39,660 nt of DNA. It comes from Bacteroidales bacterium. GTDB taxonomy: Bacteria > Bacteroidota > Bacteroidia > Bacteroidales > ML635J-15. Under the pieces are notes generated by a model, which saw only the letters and a list, made by a program, of their open reading frames with translations, ran no database searches and had not been told where the DNA came from. Below, piece after piece: positions 1 to 8,372 of this stretch. Both the position numbers and the translations under genes were made by a program. Every line of letters begins with the position of its first letter. The first letter of the stretch is position 1. Location of the stretch: assembly GCA_016937855.1 (NCBI GenBank), contig JAFGVU010000161.1, positions 1 to 39,660 on the forward strand. The letters run 5' to 3'.

Positions 1-71
1 AGTCTCTGTTCAACAGATTACTAGTGGCGAGCGTTAGTTATAAAAATGAATTTAGGTACAAATACGGATAA
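1..71 (+). CDS. Possible 3' end of a plus-strand gene (partial)
   Basis: One plus-strand frame is open from the window edge to a TAA at 69-71. It gives about 22 residues ending in FRYKYG, with alternating hydrophobic and polar residues (LLVASVSYKNEF) as in a beta-strand at the end of a secreted or outer-membrane protein. Its stop lies directly against the stop codon of the convergent Fn3 gene at 72-74. The piece is too short to assign to a family and could be chance. Confidence 0.3.
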   Translation, partial: SLFNRLLVASVSYKNEFRYKYG

Positions 72-1631
72 TCATTTTATTTTATTATTTATTCTTTGTG
101 CTTGCTCAAAGCCACTTTTATCATCATATCTATAAATATAATATCCTTTAAGGTCCGTTTCAGAATTTGAATACCACTCAATAACTAATGCATTTTTATC
201 TTGCTTTATAGTTTTAATAATTGGCTTTTCGGGAGCAGAAACATCTGGCATTCGCGATAATGCCAGTTCGGAATAGTCGCTTCGGTTATAAGCTAAATCT
301 ACAGCAACAACTTTATAAACAAATTCATTTTTTGCATTAACAGGTAGATTATCAGTAAGTGTTGTTGTTTTAATCGGTTCTGAATTTAGTAATAGAAATG
401 CGGATTCTGGGCCAATGCTTCTATAAACACAATAACCCATAATATCATCATCTTTGCATGCCTGCCAACTTAAAACGATCTTGCCTACATCGGCTACTGC
501 TACAAGAGACTGAGGTGTAGAAGGAGGAAAAACATCATTAATTTCTACCGGATATATTTCAGATAATGCTTCGTTTCCACTATCATCAATAGCTGCAACT
601 CTATAGTTATAAACTCCTATATCAGATAAGGTATCTATATAAATGTTTTTTTCTTTTAATAGAATATTTGGGGTTATACAAGTAAAAACTGTATCATTTG
701 CAATTGTTCGATATATTTTATACCCAGCAAGATCTGGGACATTTTCATTTTCCCAATAAATACTTACAATTTTTCCTTCTGTATTACAAACAAGTTTATC
801 AGGAGCAACAGGAGGCTCCATATCTTTAATTGTTACTGATATTTTAGGACTTTCATTACTCTCTCTACCAAAATAGTCAATTGATTTAAGAGTATATATA
901 TACTCATTGCCTGTAACTAAGCTATCATCTGTATAGAAGTAATCGGTATAATTATCATTTTCATCTACGCCTGCAAGTACAGGTACAGAAGTAATTTTCA
1001 CCATCTCTTGCCCTTTTATAGCACGATAAATATAAACTCCAATAAACTTATCCTCATCAGGTTTCCATGAAAAATGCAATGAATTTCCTTCCTGGGTAGT
1101 TTTTATATCCTTAGGAGCTTCTGCTGGTATATACTCAGTTGCAACAATCCAATCAGACAATCCAATTTGTTTTTGAGTTTCGTCATTTGAATATGAAATC
1201 ATATATCTGTATTTATTCCCTCTTGAAACCCCCGAATCAATAAATTGTATTCCAAGAAATTCAGACAAATCAGGATATTGAACAGATTTTATCATTAAAA
1301 TAAGTTTTGTCATGCCATCAAGTTCAGATGCTTTATTTACAAGTACTTTATTTTGAAGTAAATCGAGAACTTTATCTTTTTCAACAACATTATCAGGAAT
1401 CGCAATTCCTTTTACAATAGGTTTTTGTGAAATAAGCACCCATGCATTTTTACCTTCATCCTGCCTAAATACATAAATTGGTTGATCGAAATAAATGTTT
1501 TCCGAATACCATTTTATTATCATACTGCCATTATTCGAATTTGATACAAGAACCTTGACATTATCTTGAGCTGAAACAACAGAAAAGTTGATAAGCATGC
1601 AAATTGATAATATTACTTTAAGTATTTTCAT
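72..1631 (-). CDS. Secreted fibronectin type III domain protein, last domain cut short
   Basis: This is a secreted surface protein of 519 residues. I chose the ATG at 1631 because it gives a clean signal peptide (MKILKVILSICMLINFSVVSAQ); an open stretch upstream only adds 13 residues ahead of it. An N-terminal region (about 25-170) is followed by three full Fn3 domains near 172-270, 270-365 and 365-462. Each shows the GYKIYR-like strand and the Y-V-V-A-x-D-x-x-G/Y-N core. A fourth domain starts near 463 but stops after its YYIYRYDDKSG strand, so roughly 40 residues are missing. The stop is TGA, rare in this window. It starts four bases after the stop of the large protein upstream and is presumably co-transcribed with it. 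Fn3 domains suggest binding or scaffolding, and no catalytic motif is visible. Confidence 0.85.
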   Translation of the reverse strand: MKILKVILSICMLINFSVVSAQDNVKVLVSNSNNGSMIIKWYSENIYFDQPIYVFRQDEGKNAWVLISQKPIVKGIAIPDNVVEKDKVLDLLQNKVLVNKASELDGMTKLILMIKSVQYPDLSEFLGIQFIDSGVSRGNKYRYMISYSNDETQKQIGLSDWIVATEYIPAEAPKDIKTTQEGNSLHFSWKPDEDKFIGVYIYRAIKGQEMVKITSVPVLAGVDENDNYTDYFYTDDSLVTGNEYIYTLKSIDYFGRESNESPKISVTIKDMEPPVAPDKLVCNTEGKIVSIYWENENVPDLAGYKIYRTIANDTVFTCITPNILLKEKNIYIDTLSDIGVYNYRVAAIDDSGNEALSEIYPVEINDVFPPSTPQSLVAVADVGKIVLSWQACKDDDIMGYCVYRSIGPESAFLLLNSEPIKTTTLTDNLPVNAKNEFVYKVVAVDLAYNRSDYSELALSRMPDVSAPEKPIIKTIKQDKNALVIEWYSNSETDLKGYYIYRYDDKSGFEQAQRINNKIK

Positions 1632-1635
1632 AATA

Positions 1636-4473
1636 TTAAATCTTAAAATTAGTATCAAGGTCAAATCCACATGTTATAATGCTGAGGAATCTAGCTCTAC
1701 CTGAGACCGTTCCAGATACATAACGATTATAATAACTTAATTGCCCAGATAATGATATACTTGCAACTTCAAAATCACCAAAAGTACATAGAGTCCCACT
1801 TGTATTAACATCAAGAGCTGCTCTAAAGTTAACATTAAAAGTAGCTCTTTCAATAATAATACTTGGTCTATATTGTATGGTCGCCAAAATATCTGCTTTT
1901 AAAGACATCTCAGCTGTAATTCCTAAATCGCAAACATCATTACCTACAGAGCCCGAGAACCCACTTCTCAAAAGTGCACCCAAACCAACTGTAAACCTGT
2001 TTGGATCTAGAGCAAAATATCCTGTTAACCTAACAGGACCATTTGCACAATAAGGTTGCACAACAACAGGGCTTTCTTTTGTTGCAAGATTAACATGCCA
2101 TGTATTAGGATTTATATCAACATGCAGTTTTCCGTGTCCACACACAGCAGGACCTTTTGCCTCACCGAAGAAATCACCAACAAATTGTTCGGTTTGCTGG
2201 GTATATGTCATACACCCTAGGCCTTCGATCACGGGATTTTGTCCTGGAGCATTACCCCAATTACTTGTAACCTCAAATCCCACATCCTCAAGACCACCCG
2301 ATTCGGTAAACTTTACTTCCATTGTACCTGTCCCCTGAACAACTTCTCCTTTGCTGGCAAAGTCAACATAGTCAACCAAAACATATACCCCATACGAAAC
2401 CGACGGATCTACAGAATAATCAACTGTTATTTCTCCAGGTTCGAATGATATCTCAGGCATTTCAAAGTCTATATTCAAATCAGGCAAAGTAAATTCAATA
2501 TCAGGAATATCAGGGAAATAAAAGGACCAATCAGGCCAATCTAATTGTGGAAGATCAGGAATTCTAAAATATATTGCTCCCCAATCAATTCCAGGCCAAA
2601 TCATTATAAATCGACACAAATCTTTGTCGGGAAACATTTCATGTATTTGTGGCCATGTAATACTCGGATTCTCTACTTTAATTACTGACCAATCTTCATC
2701 ATCCATAATTACTTCTAAGTCCTCATATTCGGGGTCAGGTAATTCTTCAAGTACTTTATTAAATAAATATCCTGAAAGTTGACATACATCAGGAAATGTT
2801 GGCCATTGAAGGTCTGGCATTTGGCAAAGTAAATCTCCCCACTGCATTCCCTGAGCATTATCGGCAATAACTTTTTCGCACCAATTATAACCTGGGAATA
2901 ATTTTGCCAATCTGTCGTAAGTAAATTTGTGATATTTGTCTTGAATACCACCTTCTGTATATTCCTGCTCGGCTAAAGCCCGAGCTTCTGCTGCAATCAT
3001 CTGATTAAGAAACTCAGAATCTGCAGGCCCATTTGCAGCAATATAGGATTGAATTTCATCAAAGTCAGGTTCAGGAAATTTCTCAAGTACAGCATTAAAA
3101 GCGGCAGTGTTAAGTTTACACATAAGCGATTTCATCTGTTCGGCATTAAGATGATTCAAGATATTACAAATATCAACTTCAGGAAGCTCTGGTAATCCAA
3201 TTTCAATATGGTAGGTCTCCAAACCAGGTTCTGGGATGTTTGCAAAATCCATATTACAGTCAACCCCAACTGCAATATTTGGTCGCATATTATGATAAAC
3301 TCTACCAGTAATTCCAGTAATTTCAAGAGGACCAAGCTTTAACCCTGTTTTCGACATCTGCACTTTTTTTAGCGTTTTCTTTTTCCCGTCTGGAACTGAT
3401 GCCTGATCTGCTTCATGACCTGATGTTGAAAGTCCAATCTCACCAAACCAATACGATACCCCGTCTTCTTTACCAGTTAAAAACTGCAATTTTGCAGCAT
3501 ATTCTTGAGGCTGTTTGATTTTTCCATCTAACAATCCATAAAATGCATTTCCCCATACAGGATGATTGTTTGTTGCAACGAGTCCTCCTTCAAATTGAAC
3601 TGAAGCAGTATTAATTCTTACATAAGGCAAATTTGCATATATATTTTCTGGATCAGAGTAATATTCATCTTCAATGATGTAATTGTAAATCATTGAAGTT
3701 GTAGATAAGTCGTAGCTTGTATTCGTGCCTTGTTTTGTTTCATAAGAAGCCATAGATACTCTTGGCGGTTGATTATTTGCACCAGCAATATCGTCACCAA
3801 TTGATATATAACCGCTAACACCAAATAAATAGGAAGAAGAATGACGACCTGCAATAAGACTATCTATTGCCATTTCGTATGTATCATAATATCTGGCCTC
3901 TGCATGATTAGGAATAGGTTTCATTCCATTTGGCACACCAAATCCGCAATCGTCGTTACCCCATAAACATAATCCACTTACATTTGGAATAAACGTCTGC
4001 AAATATGGCCAGTCGAAATCAACAGTCATCTCAAGTTTATCTTTATCCTTAAAAATTATTTGTTTTATAGTTAATTCCAGATTCAGCCTTTCTTTATCGC
4101 TATTAAATACTAACTTTTTCCCAATAAGATTTTCGTCAAAGTCTAAGATTAAAAATCCATCGTTACTTACGGGAATGCTAAAACTCATGAGGCTTTCTTC
4201 ATTTAACAGTGGGATTACTGTTGTTCCAATAATTTTAGAATCCTCAGAAAATACACCATTATTTATTTTTAAAACAATCCTGTTAAAAAGAGATTCAAAG
4301 CCACAGTAAGTTGCAGTATTATAAGATGTAAATTGACCTTCAGTGTTAATATTCAAGCCATTGTTGTCTATCCAGTTTTTTAGATTTGGAGACTCACTTA
4401 GGCTTTTCTCAAATTCCAAAGGGTATTCAAGTGTGAAATAATCGTTTTCATCAACATTTTCGGGCATTATCAC
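1636..4473 (-). CDS. Large surface protein, C-terminal part (separated by an in-frame TGA)
   Basis: This 945-residue ORF starts at GTG and has no signal peptide. The frame stays open without a stop back to the TGA at 4501-4503 that ends the upstream ORF. Upstream codons read KGIALTRYKV, so it is best read as the C-terminal 60 percent of one secreted protein begun at 6474. It contains a Cys/Gly-rich segment (CLWGNDDCGFG), a helical region with two related units (CKLNTAAFNAVLEKFPEPDF near 3060-3120 and CQLSGYLFNKVLEELPDPEY near 2730-2793), a stretch rich in Pro, Asp and Trp (about 2430-2690), and a C-terminal part with the alternating pattern of a beta-rich domain. The exact function is unknown. 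If the TGA is a true end, this ORF would need its own start and would probably stay in the cytoplasm, which does not fit its composition. Confidence 0.75.
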   Translation of the reverse strand: MIMPENVDENDYFTLEYPLEFEKSLSESPNLKNWIDNNGLNINTEGQFTSYNTATYCGFESLFNRIVLKINNGVFSEDSKIIGTTVIPLLNEESLMSFSIPVSNDGFLILDFDENLIGKKLVFNSDKERLNLELTIKQIIFKDKDKLEMTVDFDWPYLQTFIPNVSGLCLWGNDDCGFGVPNGMKPIPNHAEARYYDTYEMAIDSLIAGRHSSSYLFGVSGYISIGDDIAGANNQPPRVSMASYETKQGTNTSYDLSTTSMIYNYIIEDEYYSDPENIYANLPYVRINTASVQFEGGLVATNNHPVWGNAFYGLLDGKIKQPQEYAAKLQFLTGKEDGVSYWFGEIGLSTSGHEADQASVPDGKKKTLKKVQMSKTGLKLGPLEITGITGRVYHNMRPNIAVGVDCNMDFANIPEPGLETYHIEIGLPELPEVDICNILNHLNAEQMKSLMCKLNTAAFNAVLEKFPEPDFDEIQSYIAANGPADSEFLNQMIAAEARALAEQEYTEGGIQDKYHKFTYDRLAKLFPGYNWCEKVIADNAQGMQWGDLLCQMPDLQWPTFPDVCQLSGYLFNKVLEELPDPEYEDLEVIMDDEDWSVIKVENPSITWPQIHEMFPDKDLCRFIMIWPGIDWGAIYFRIPDLPQLDWPDWSFYFPDIPDIEFTLPDLNIDFEMPEISFEPGEITVDYSVDPSVSYGVYVLVDYVDFASKGEVVQGTGTMEVKFTESGGLEDVGFEVTSNWGNAPGQNPVIEGLGCMTYTQQTEQFVGDFFGEAKGPAVCGHGKLHVDINPNTWHVNLATKESPVVVQPYCANGPVRLTGYFALDPNRFTVGLGALLRSGFSGSVGNDVCDLGITAEMSLKADILATIQYRPSIIIERATFNVNFRAALDVNTSGTLCTFGDFEVASISLSGQLSYYNRYVSGTVSGRARFLSIITCGFDLDTNFKI

Positions 4474-4500
4474 TTTATATCTTGTTAAAGCAATTCCCTT

Positions 4501-4503
4501 TCA
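4501..4503 (-). other. In-frame TGA between two halves of one apparent gene
   Basis: The codon is TGA on the minus strand. Residues before it end in VDEINPNQA and residues after it begin KGIALTRYKVIMP. With Trp (TGG) in place of TGA the reading is NPNQAWKGIALTRYKVIMP, a natural continuation. Both ORFs are in the same frame, with no other stop between 6474 and 1636. It would be codon 658 of about 1612. A nonsense mutation, an error in the sequence, or programmed readthrough are all possible. Confidence 0.65.
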
Positions 4504-6474
4504 GGCTTGATTGGGATTAATTTCGTCAACACTTTGGGTTTCGCTAAAATCAACAGTATAATCTAATGGACGATATTGAAGCTTTGTATTATCAGCTAAT
4601 AAAATATTTTTAGGACAGTTTACATTAGTTTGCGAAAAGAAAAACAAATTGTCAACATTTCGAAAAGGTAAAATCATTCTCTGACCATCAATATTTACTA
4701 TATCTTCCGGCAAGGACAATTCTCCAAACAATCTGAGAGTAAACTTATTTTCGGAAACAAGAAAATTTGCAAGACTATCAAACTCCATATAATAGCCAAA
4801 CGGGTCAACCAAATTAAATTGATTTTGATTCCCTAAAGAAATACTGCCTAAAAGCTTATAACTATTATAATTCACCCAACCCGAATTGGTCACGACTTCG
4901 GCTATATTTGATTGATCGCTAACCAAAGGAAATACCCATTTTATACTGCCTTTAATTGACAATGCGTTTTTATCCAATTTGTAGGTTTCGGGATAGAAAA
5001 ATGCATTACCATTATCAGCATAATTTGGTTCCAGTGTAATTACCTGAGGGTTTATGATTTCGGATATTATCTGACCAGAGACAAGGACATTTTCCCCTCC
5101 TGAATTCCCAATATTTAGGTTTTCAAAATCGAAATCAATAAATTCATTATTTTCAGAGACTTTCACTCTTCCACTACCAGAGAGATTTGCCAAATCATTA
5201 TTGATAGTTTTAGTAACAATAACTTCATGATTTCCTGCCATGAACTTTTCAATAACAGGAGGACCAATAAAAGTACGAACCTCACTTTTTGCAATTTCCT
5301 GTTCTCCAGTAAAAGCTTTTACCTGCCAAGCATATTTTACCTGACGTGCAAGTGGTTTATTTAGCATAAAGTCATAACCATTTGAGCCAATTTGCGGTAA
5401 ACTTGAATATTCAAACCATGCTGGATTATTGTTTATCGCATTAATAGAATCCTGATTTTCGCCAAGTTCCACAATTTTTAAATGATAGGAAACCTGTTGA
5501 TCGTTTTGGACATTATCAGGCTTACTCCACCAAAACCTTTTAAATTCGCTAATACTGAATGCTTTTCCATTTTCAGGGACGTTTATACTTATATTTCCAT
5601 TTGCAGGATAACCGTAATAAAACCACCCCACCTCAGAATATCCATTGTTCTTAAAAATATCTCGACCATCTATATCTCTTGCCTGAACAGTAAATGAATA
5701 TTTCTCTCCCACTTCGAGTGGATGATCATTAATTCCATAAACCAAACTTGTCGCATTTGAAAAATTAGATTCATATATTTTTTCAGCAACATTGTTAATT
5801 ATTGAGTTTACAGGGTTAACATTCGGATCTAGAATCTTATATAAACTTAATTGGTATTCAATGCTAGATGGATCTCCATAAATAGATGGAGATGAAAGTT
5901 GCCATTGAAACGGAATATTAAGTGGACTTGCTTGCATTACAACACTACCAATACCAGGAGTTTGCACAATAGGGACTCCGTTAAGCTGAATAAGAGCATT
6001 AAAATTTGCAGTGTTTGAAAGTAGTCGATTAGAATTATAATCGTAAACCTCTACAGTAAAAGTATAGAATCCTTCTGGAATAATCCCATTTTGCTGAAGT
6101 TCATACATGGTTATACCTTGAACATCAATATTTGCATAATTCAAGTATGGAGCAAGCTCTTCGCCAGAAATTTGGAGCACCTCTCCTGGAGATATTTCAA
6201 TTGGGATTGTTGGTTTGAAATTGAGTTTAGTAGAAATCCTCACCTGACTGCTCTCAAGTGTTATTCTCAATCTTACATTCCACATAGGTTCGCTTAAATC
6301 GTTTAACCTAATACTTGCAATAAGTTTATTTGATCCTATTGAAGTATATTCGCTCAAAATTGCTGAATGTGGAGGTGTTAATGATATATTTACGCTAACA
6401 GGATTAGTAACTTGAGCATAACTTGTCAGAGAAACTAAAATCATTGTTACTATTAGTAATCGTTTTATTAGCAT
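4501..6474 (-). CDS. Large surface protein, N-terminal part with Fn3-like region
   Basis: This half has 657 residues from the ATG at 6474, which begins a typical signal peptide (MLIKRLLIVTMILVSLTSYAQ). A TTG two codons upstream is open but a poorer choice. Residues about 25-165 form a beta-rich domain containing LSEY, LRLRITLE-like strands and a PEGFYTFTVEVYD motif. This recalls the N-terminal domain of giant Bacteroidota surface proteins sometimes called TANFOR proteins; I assign this from memory of the pattern only. It is followed by Fn3-like modules with PFQWQLSSP and GEKYSFTVQARD. It begins 10 bases after the stop of the beta-barrel gene, which suggests an operon. The ORF stops at a TGA in mid-domain (see 4501-4503), so the product as written lacks the C-terminal part that follows in the same frame. 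Confidence 0.8.
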   Translation of the reverse strand: MLIKRLLIVTMILVSLTSYAQVTNPVSVNISLTPPHSAILSEYTSIGSNKLIASIRLNDLSEPMWNVRLRITLESSQVRISTKLNFKPTIPIEISPGEVLQISGEELAPYLNYANIDVQGITMYELQQNGIIPEGFYTFTVEVYDYNSNRLLSNTANFNALIQLNGVPIVQTPGIGSVVMQASPLNIPFQWQLSSPSIYGDPSSIEYQLSLYKILDPNVNPVNSIINNVAEKIYESNFSNATSLVYGINDHPLEVGEKYSFTVQARDIDGRDIFKNNGYSEVGWFYYGYPANGNISINVPENGKAFSISEFKRFWWSKPDNVQNDQQVSYHLKIVELGENQDSINAINNNPAWFEYSSLPQIGSNGYDFMLNKPLARQVKYAWQVKAFTGEQEIAKSEVRTFIGPPVIEKFMAGNHEVIVTKTINNDLANLSGSGRVKVSENNEFIDFDFENLNIGNSGGENVLVSGQIISEIINPQVITLEPNYADNGNAFFYPETYKLDKNALSIKGSIKWVFPLVSDQSNIAEVVTNSGWVNYNSYKLLGSISLGNQNQFNLVDPFGYYMEFDSLANFLVSENKFTLRLFGELSLPEDIVNIDGQRMILPFRNVDNLFFFSQTNVNCPKNILLADNTKLQYRPLDYTVDFSETQSVDEINPNQA

Positions 6475-6484
6475 ATTCAAAATA

Positions 6485-8197
6485 TTAGAATATTAAATTA
6501 TATGATATATTTGCTTGAGTATGAAATAATGTTGTTGTTTCTGATTTTTTACTTAATGCACTTAGGGAAAATGTTAATCTGTTATTTTTATTTATTTTAT
6601 AATTTGTGAACAAACGCAGATTATAAATTTCCGTTTTATTGATATTTAATCCGAAAGAATTCATGTATGTTGCATTTAACCCTAAATTGATTTTTCTTTT
6701 AAGTAAAAATTTATTTATACCCAGACTTGGTCCAATAGATTTGGTATTTATTATATCTGAAATAAAATTTGAATAGTTTAAAGAAGCCGTAAGTGTTAAA
6801 CCATTTGGAACAAAGTTTAGCCTATACGATAAATATGAATTAATAAAAGTATTATTTATATCTGTTACAGCCTCTCCTGTTTGGCTTAGAGAATTTCCGT
6901 TCTGAAAATTAAACATTGCAGTTACTCCATGTTGCAAAACTGTATCTCCAAAGCTTTCTGTTATATTTAATGACGCATTGCGAGTAACCTGTGAATATTT
7001 GATTGAATCGATTAAATAAATTTGTACTGGAGTTGAGTTAGTATTGTAATTTGAAAGATTTGCTACTAAGCTTAAGTTTCTTGTAATCAGCCAGTTATAA
7101 TTTAATGAGCTGATTAATCTTTTATTAGTTACCAATTGACTTTTGTCCAGATTGTTGTTTTGTAGTCCAACATTTGCTGCAACAGAAATTCTATTCTTAT
7201 TAAAATTTGTTGCAATATTTCCGGTAAATTCCTGGACATCATTATTTATAAATGAGGTTCCAAGTGATTTATATTCCGGATCTATTCGCAGATATTTTAA
7301 TCCTAAATTTACCTTCCCAGGTTTAAAATTAACTGCAGCATCAAAAACACTATTAAACTGTGAGGACGATCGTGGAGTAAACAAAAACCCTAAATTATTG
7401 GAGTATGAATATGTTTCCTGATGTATCTCATCCTGTCTTACATCTGTTGACAAAGCACTTAAAGAGTAATTTAAATCAAGAAAAAGATTTTTAACAATCC
7501 TATTCCTTGAATTTACACCAATAACAAAATTCTCTTCTGGATAAACCGCCAAACTATCAGGGATACTTACAGAAGTTTCTTCGTCTGACGATTTAAAAAC
7601 AATTAAATCAAATAAATGGTTCTTTTTACCGACAGTCAGCATTGTTCCATACCCCCATCGTTCATATTTTGGCATTACAAATACAGTTTGGGGGTCGAAC
7701 ATATTGTCGGGTAAAAACTGCTGAGCTCTTGCAAATCGTCCATAAAAAGCTTTAATTTTAAATAAGGATTTTTCAGGAGAGAACTCAAAACCTCCACCCA
7801 GAAATGTAATTCCAGATAAGGTATATTTCGAGAAATTTAAATTTCGATATCCCGCATGAACTGTTAAGCTTTTATATGTCGGGCTTATTCCAAATTGTTG
7901 ATATGAAGGTTGATTAAACTTTTTGTTCTCTTTAGATAGTATAAACGAGAAAGGAACATTTATAACATCGTATATCCTCAGATTAAAATTCCCGTTAAGA
8001 ATCCACATAAATGGATCACGTTGTGTAGCATCATCATTTGTTAAATAATAAGTGCCTGTGGTATTCAAACCTCCGTGTAAAGTGATTGGTTTATTATCCT
8101 TAATATTTGTTAAATCTTGTCCAAGTAAACTTTGACAATTCCCTAAATATAGTATTGCCATACAAAATATTACAAATATTTTACAAAAAGTGTTCAC
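6485..8197 (-). CDS. Outer-membrane beta-barrel protein
   Basis: The ORF has 570 residues. The start is GTG, since no ATG lies in frame between the upstream TAA and the signal peptide (CKIFVIFCMAILYLGNCQSLLGQ). The mature part shows the alternating hydrophobic/polar strands and aromatic girdle residues of a large barrel, and ends in SYNLIF with the terminal aromatic residue typical of outer-membrane barrels. No TonB box or plug is visible. It is the first gene of the surface cluster, and the giant Fn3-like protein follows within 10 bases. This suggests that the barrel anchors or exports the other two products, but that is inference. I do not recognise a named family. Confidence 0.75.
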   Translation of the reverse strand: MNTFCKIFVIFCMAILYLGNCQSLLGQDLTNIKDNKPITLHGGLNTTGTYYLTNDDATQRDPFMWILNGNFNLRIYDVINVPFSFILSKENKKFNQPSYQQFGISPTYKSLTVHAGYRNLNFSKYTLSGITFLGGGFEFSPEKSLFKIKAFYGRFARAQQFLPDNMFDPQTVFVMPKYERWGYGTMLTVGKKNHLFDLIVFKSSDEETSVSIPDSLAVYPEENFVIGVNSRNRIVKNLFLDLNYSLSALSTDVRQDEIHQETYSYSNNLGFLFTPRSSSQFNSVFDAAVNFKPGKVNLGLKYLRIDPEYKSLGTSFINNDVQEFTGNIATNFNKNRISVAANVGLQNNNLDKSQLVTNKRLISSLNYNWLITRNLSLVANLSNYNTNSTPVQIYLIDSIKYSQVTRNASLNITESFGDTVLQHGVTAMFNFQNGNSLSQTGEAVTDINNTFINSYLSYRLNFVPNGLTLTASLNYSNFISDIINTKSIGPSLGINKFLLKRKINLGLNATYMNSFGLNINKTEIYNLRLFTNYKINKNNRLTFSLSALSKKSETTTLFHTQANISYNLIF

Positions 8198-8244
8198 TAA
8201 ATTACATATACATTATCAAGAAACCAATGCTATAAGATTTCCTA

Positions 8245-8252
8245 CAAAAATA
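8245..8252 (-). promoter_or_regulatory. Possible -7 box for the beta-barrel operon
   Basis: The minus strand reads TATTTTTG, an exact match to the Bacteroidota -7 consensus TAnnTTTG. It would place the transcript start about 40 bases before the GTG at 8197. No convincing -33 TTTG is seen at the right distance, and the region is very AT-rich. Confidence 0.35.
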
Positions 8253-8305
8253 TTAAATATTTTGCAAGAAAATGTTTTTTTGTATTTATTTTTTACACAA
8301 ATAAC

Positions 8306-8340
8306 AAAAAAATAACCTAAACTTTTTAATGTTTAGGTTA
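8306..8340 (-). terminator. Rho-independent terminator of the S46 peptidase gene
   Basis: A perfect 10-bp stem (TAACCTAAAC / GTTTAGGTTA, 8313-8322 with 8331-8340) has an 8-base loop. On the minus strand it is followed by a run of T. It lies about 30 bases after the peptidase stop, and separates that gene from the surface cluster. The remaining intergenic sequence is AT-rich with nothing else recognised. Confidence 0.85.
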
Positions 8341-8372
8341 TATTAAAATTGTATATGTAAAAAAGTTTGCTT

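Noticed and set aside
10-33. GATTACTAGTGGCGAGCG looks like part of a 16S rRNA V1 region
   Set aside because: The match is about a dozen bases and the following sequence has no rRNA character. It is explained by the open frame ending at 71.
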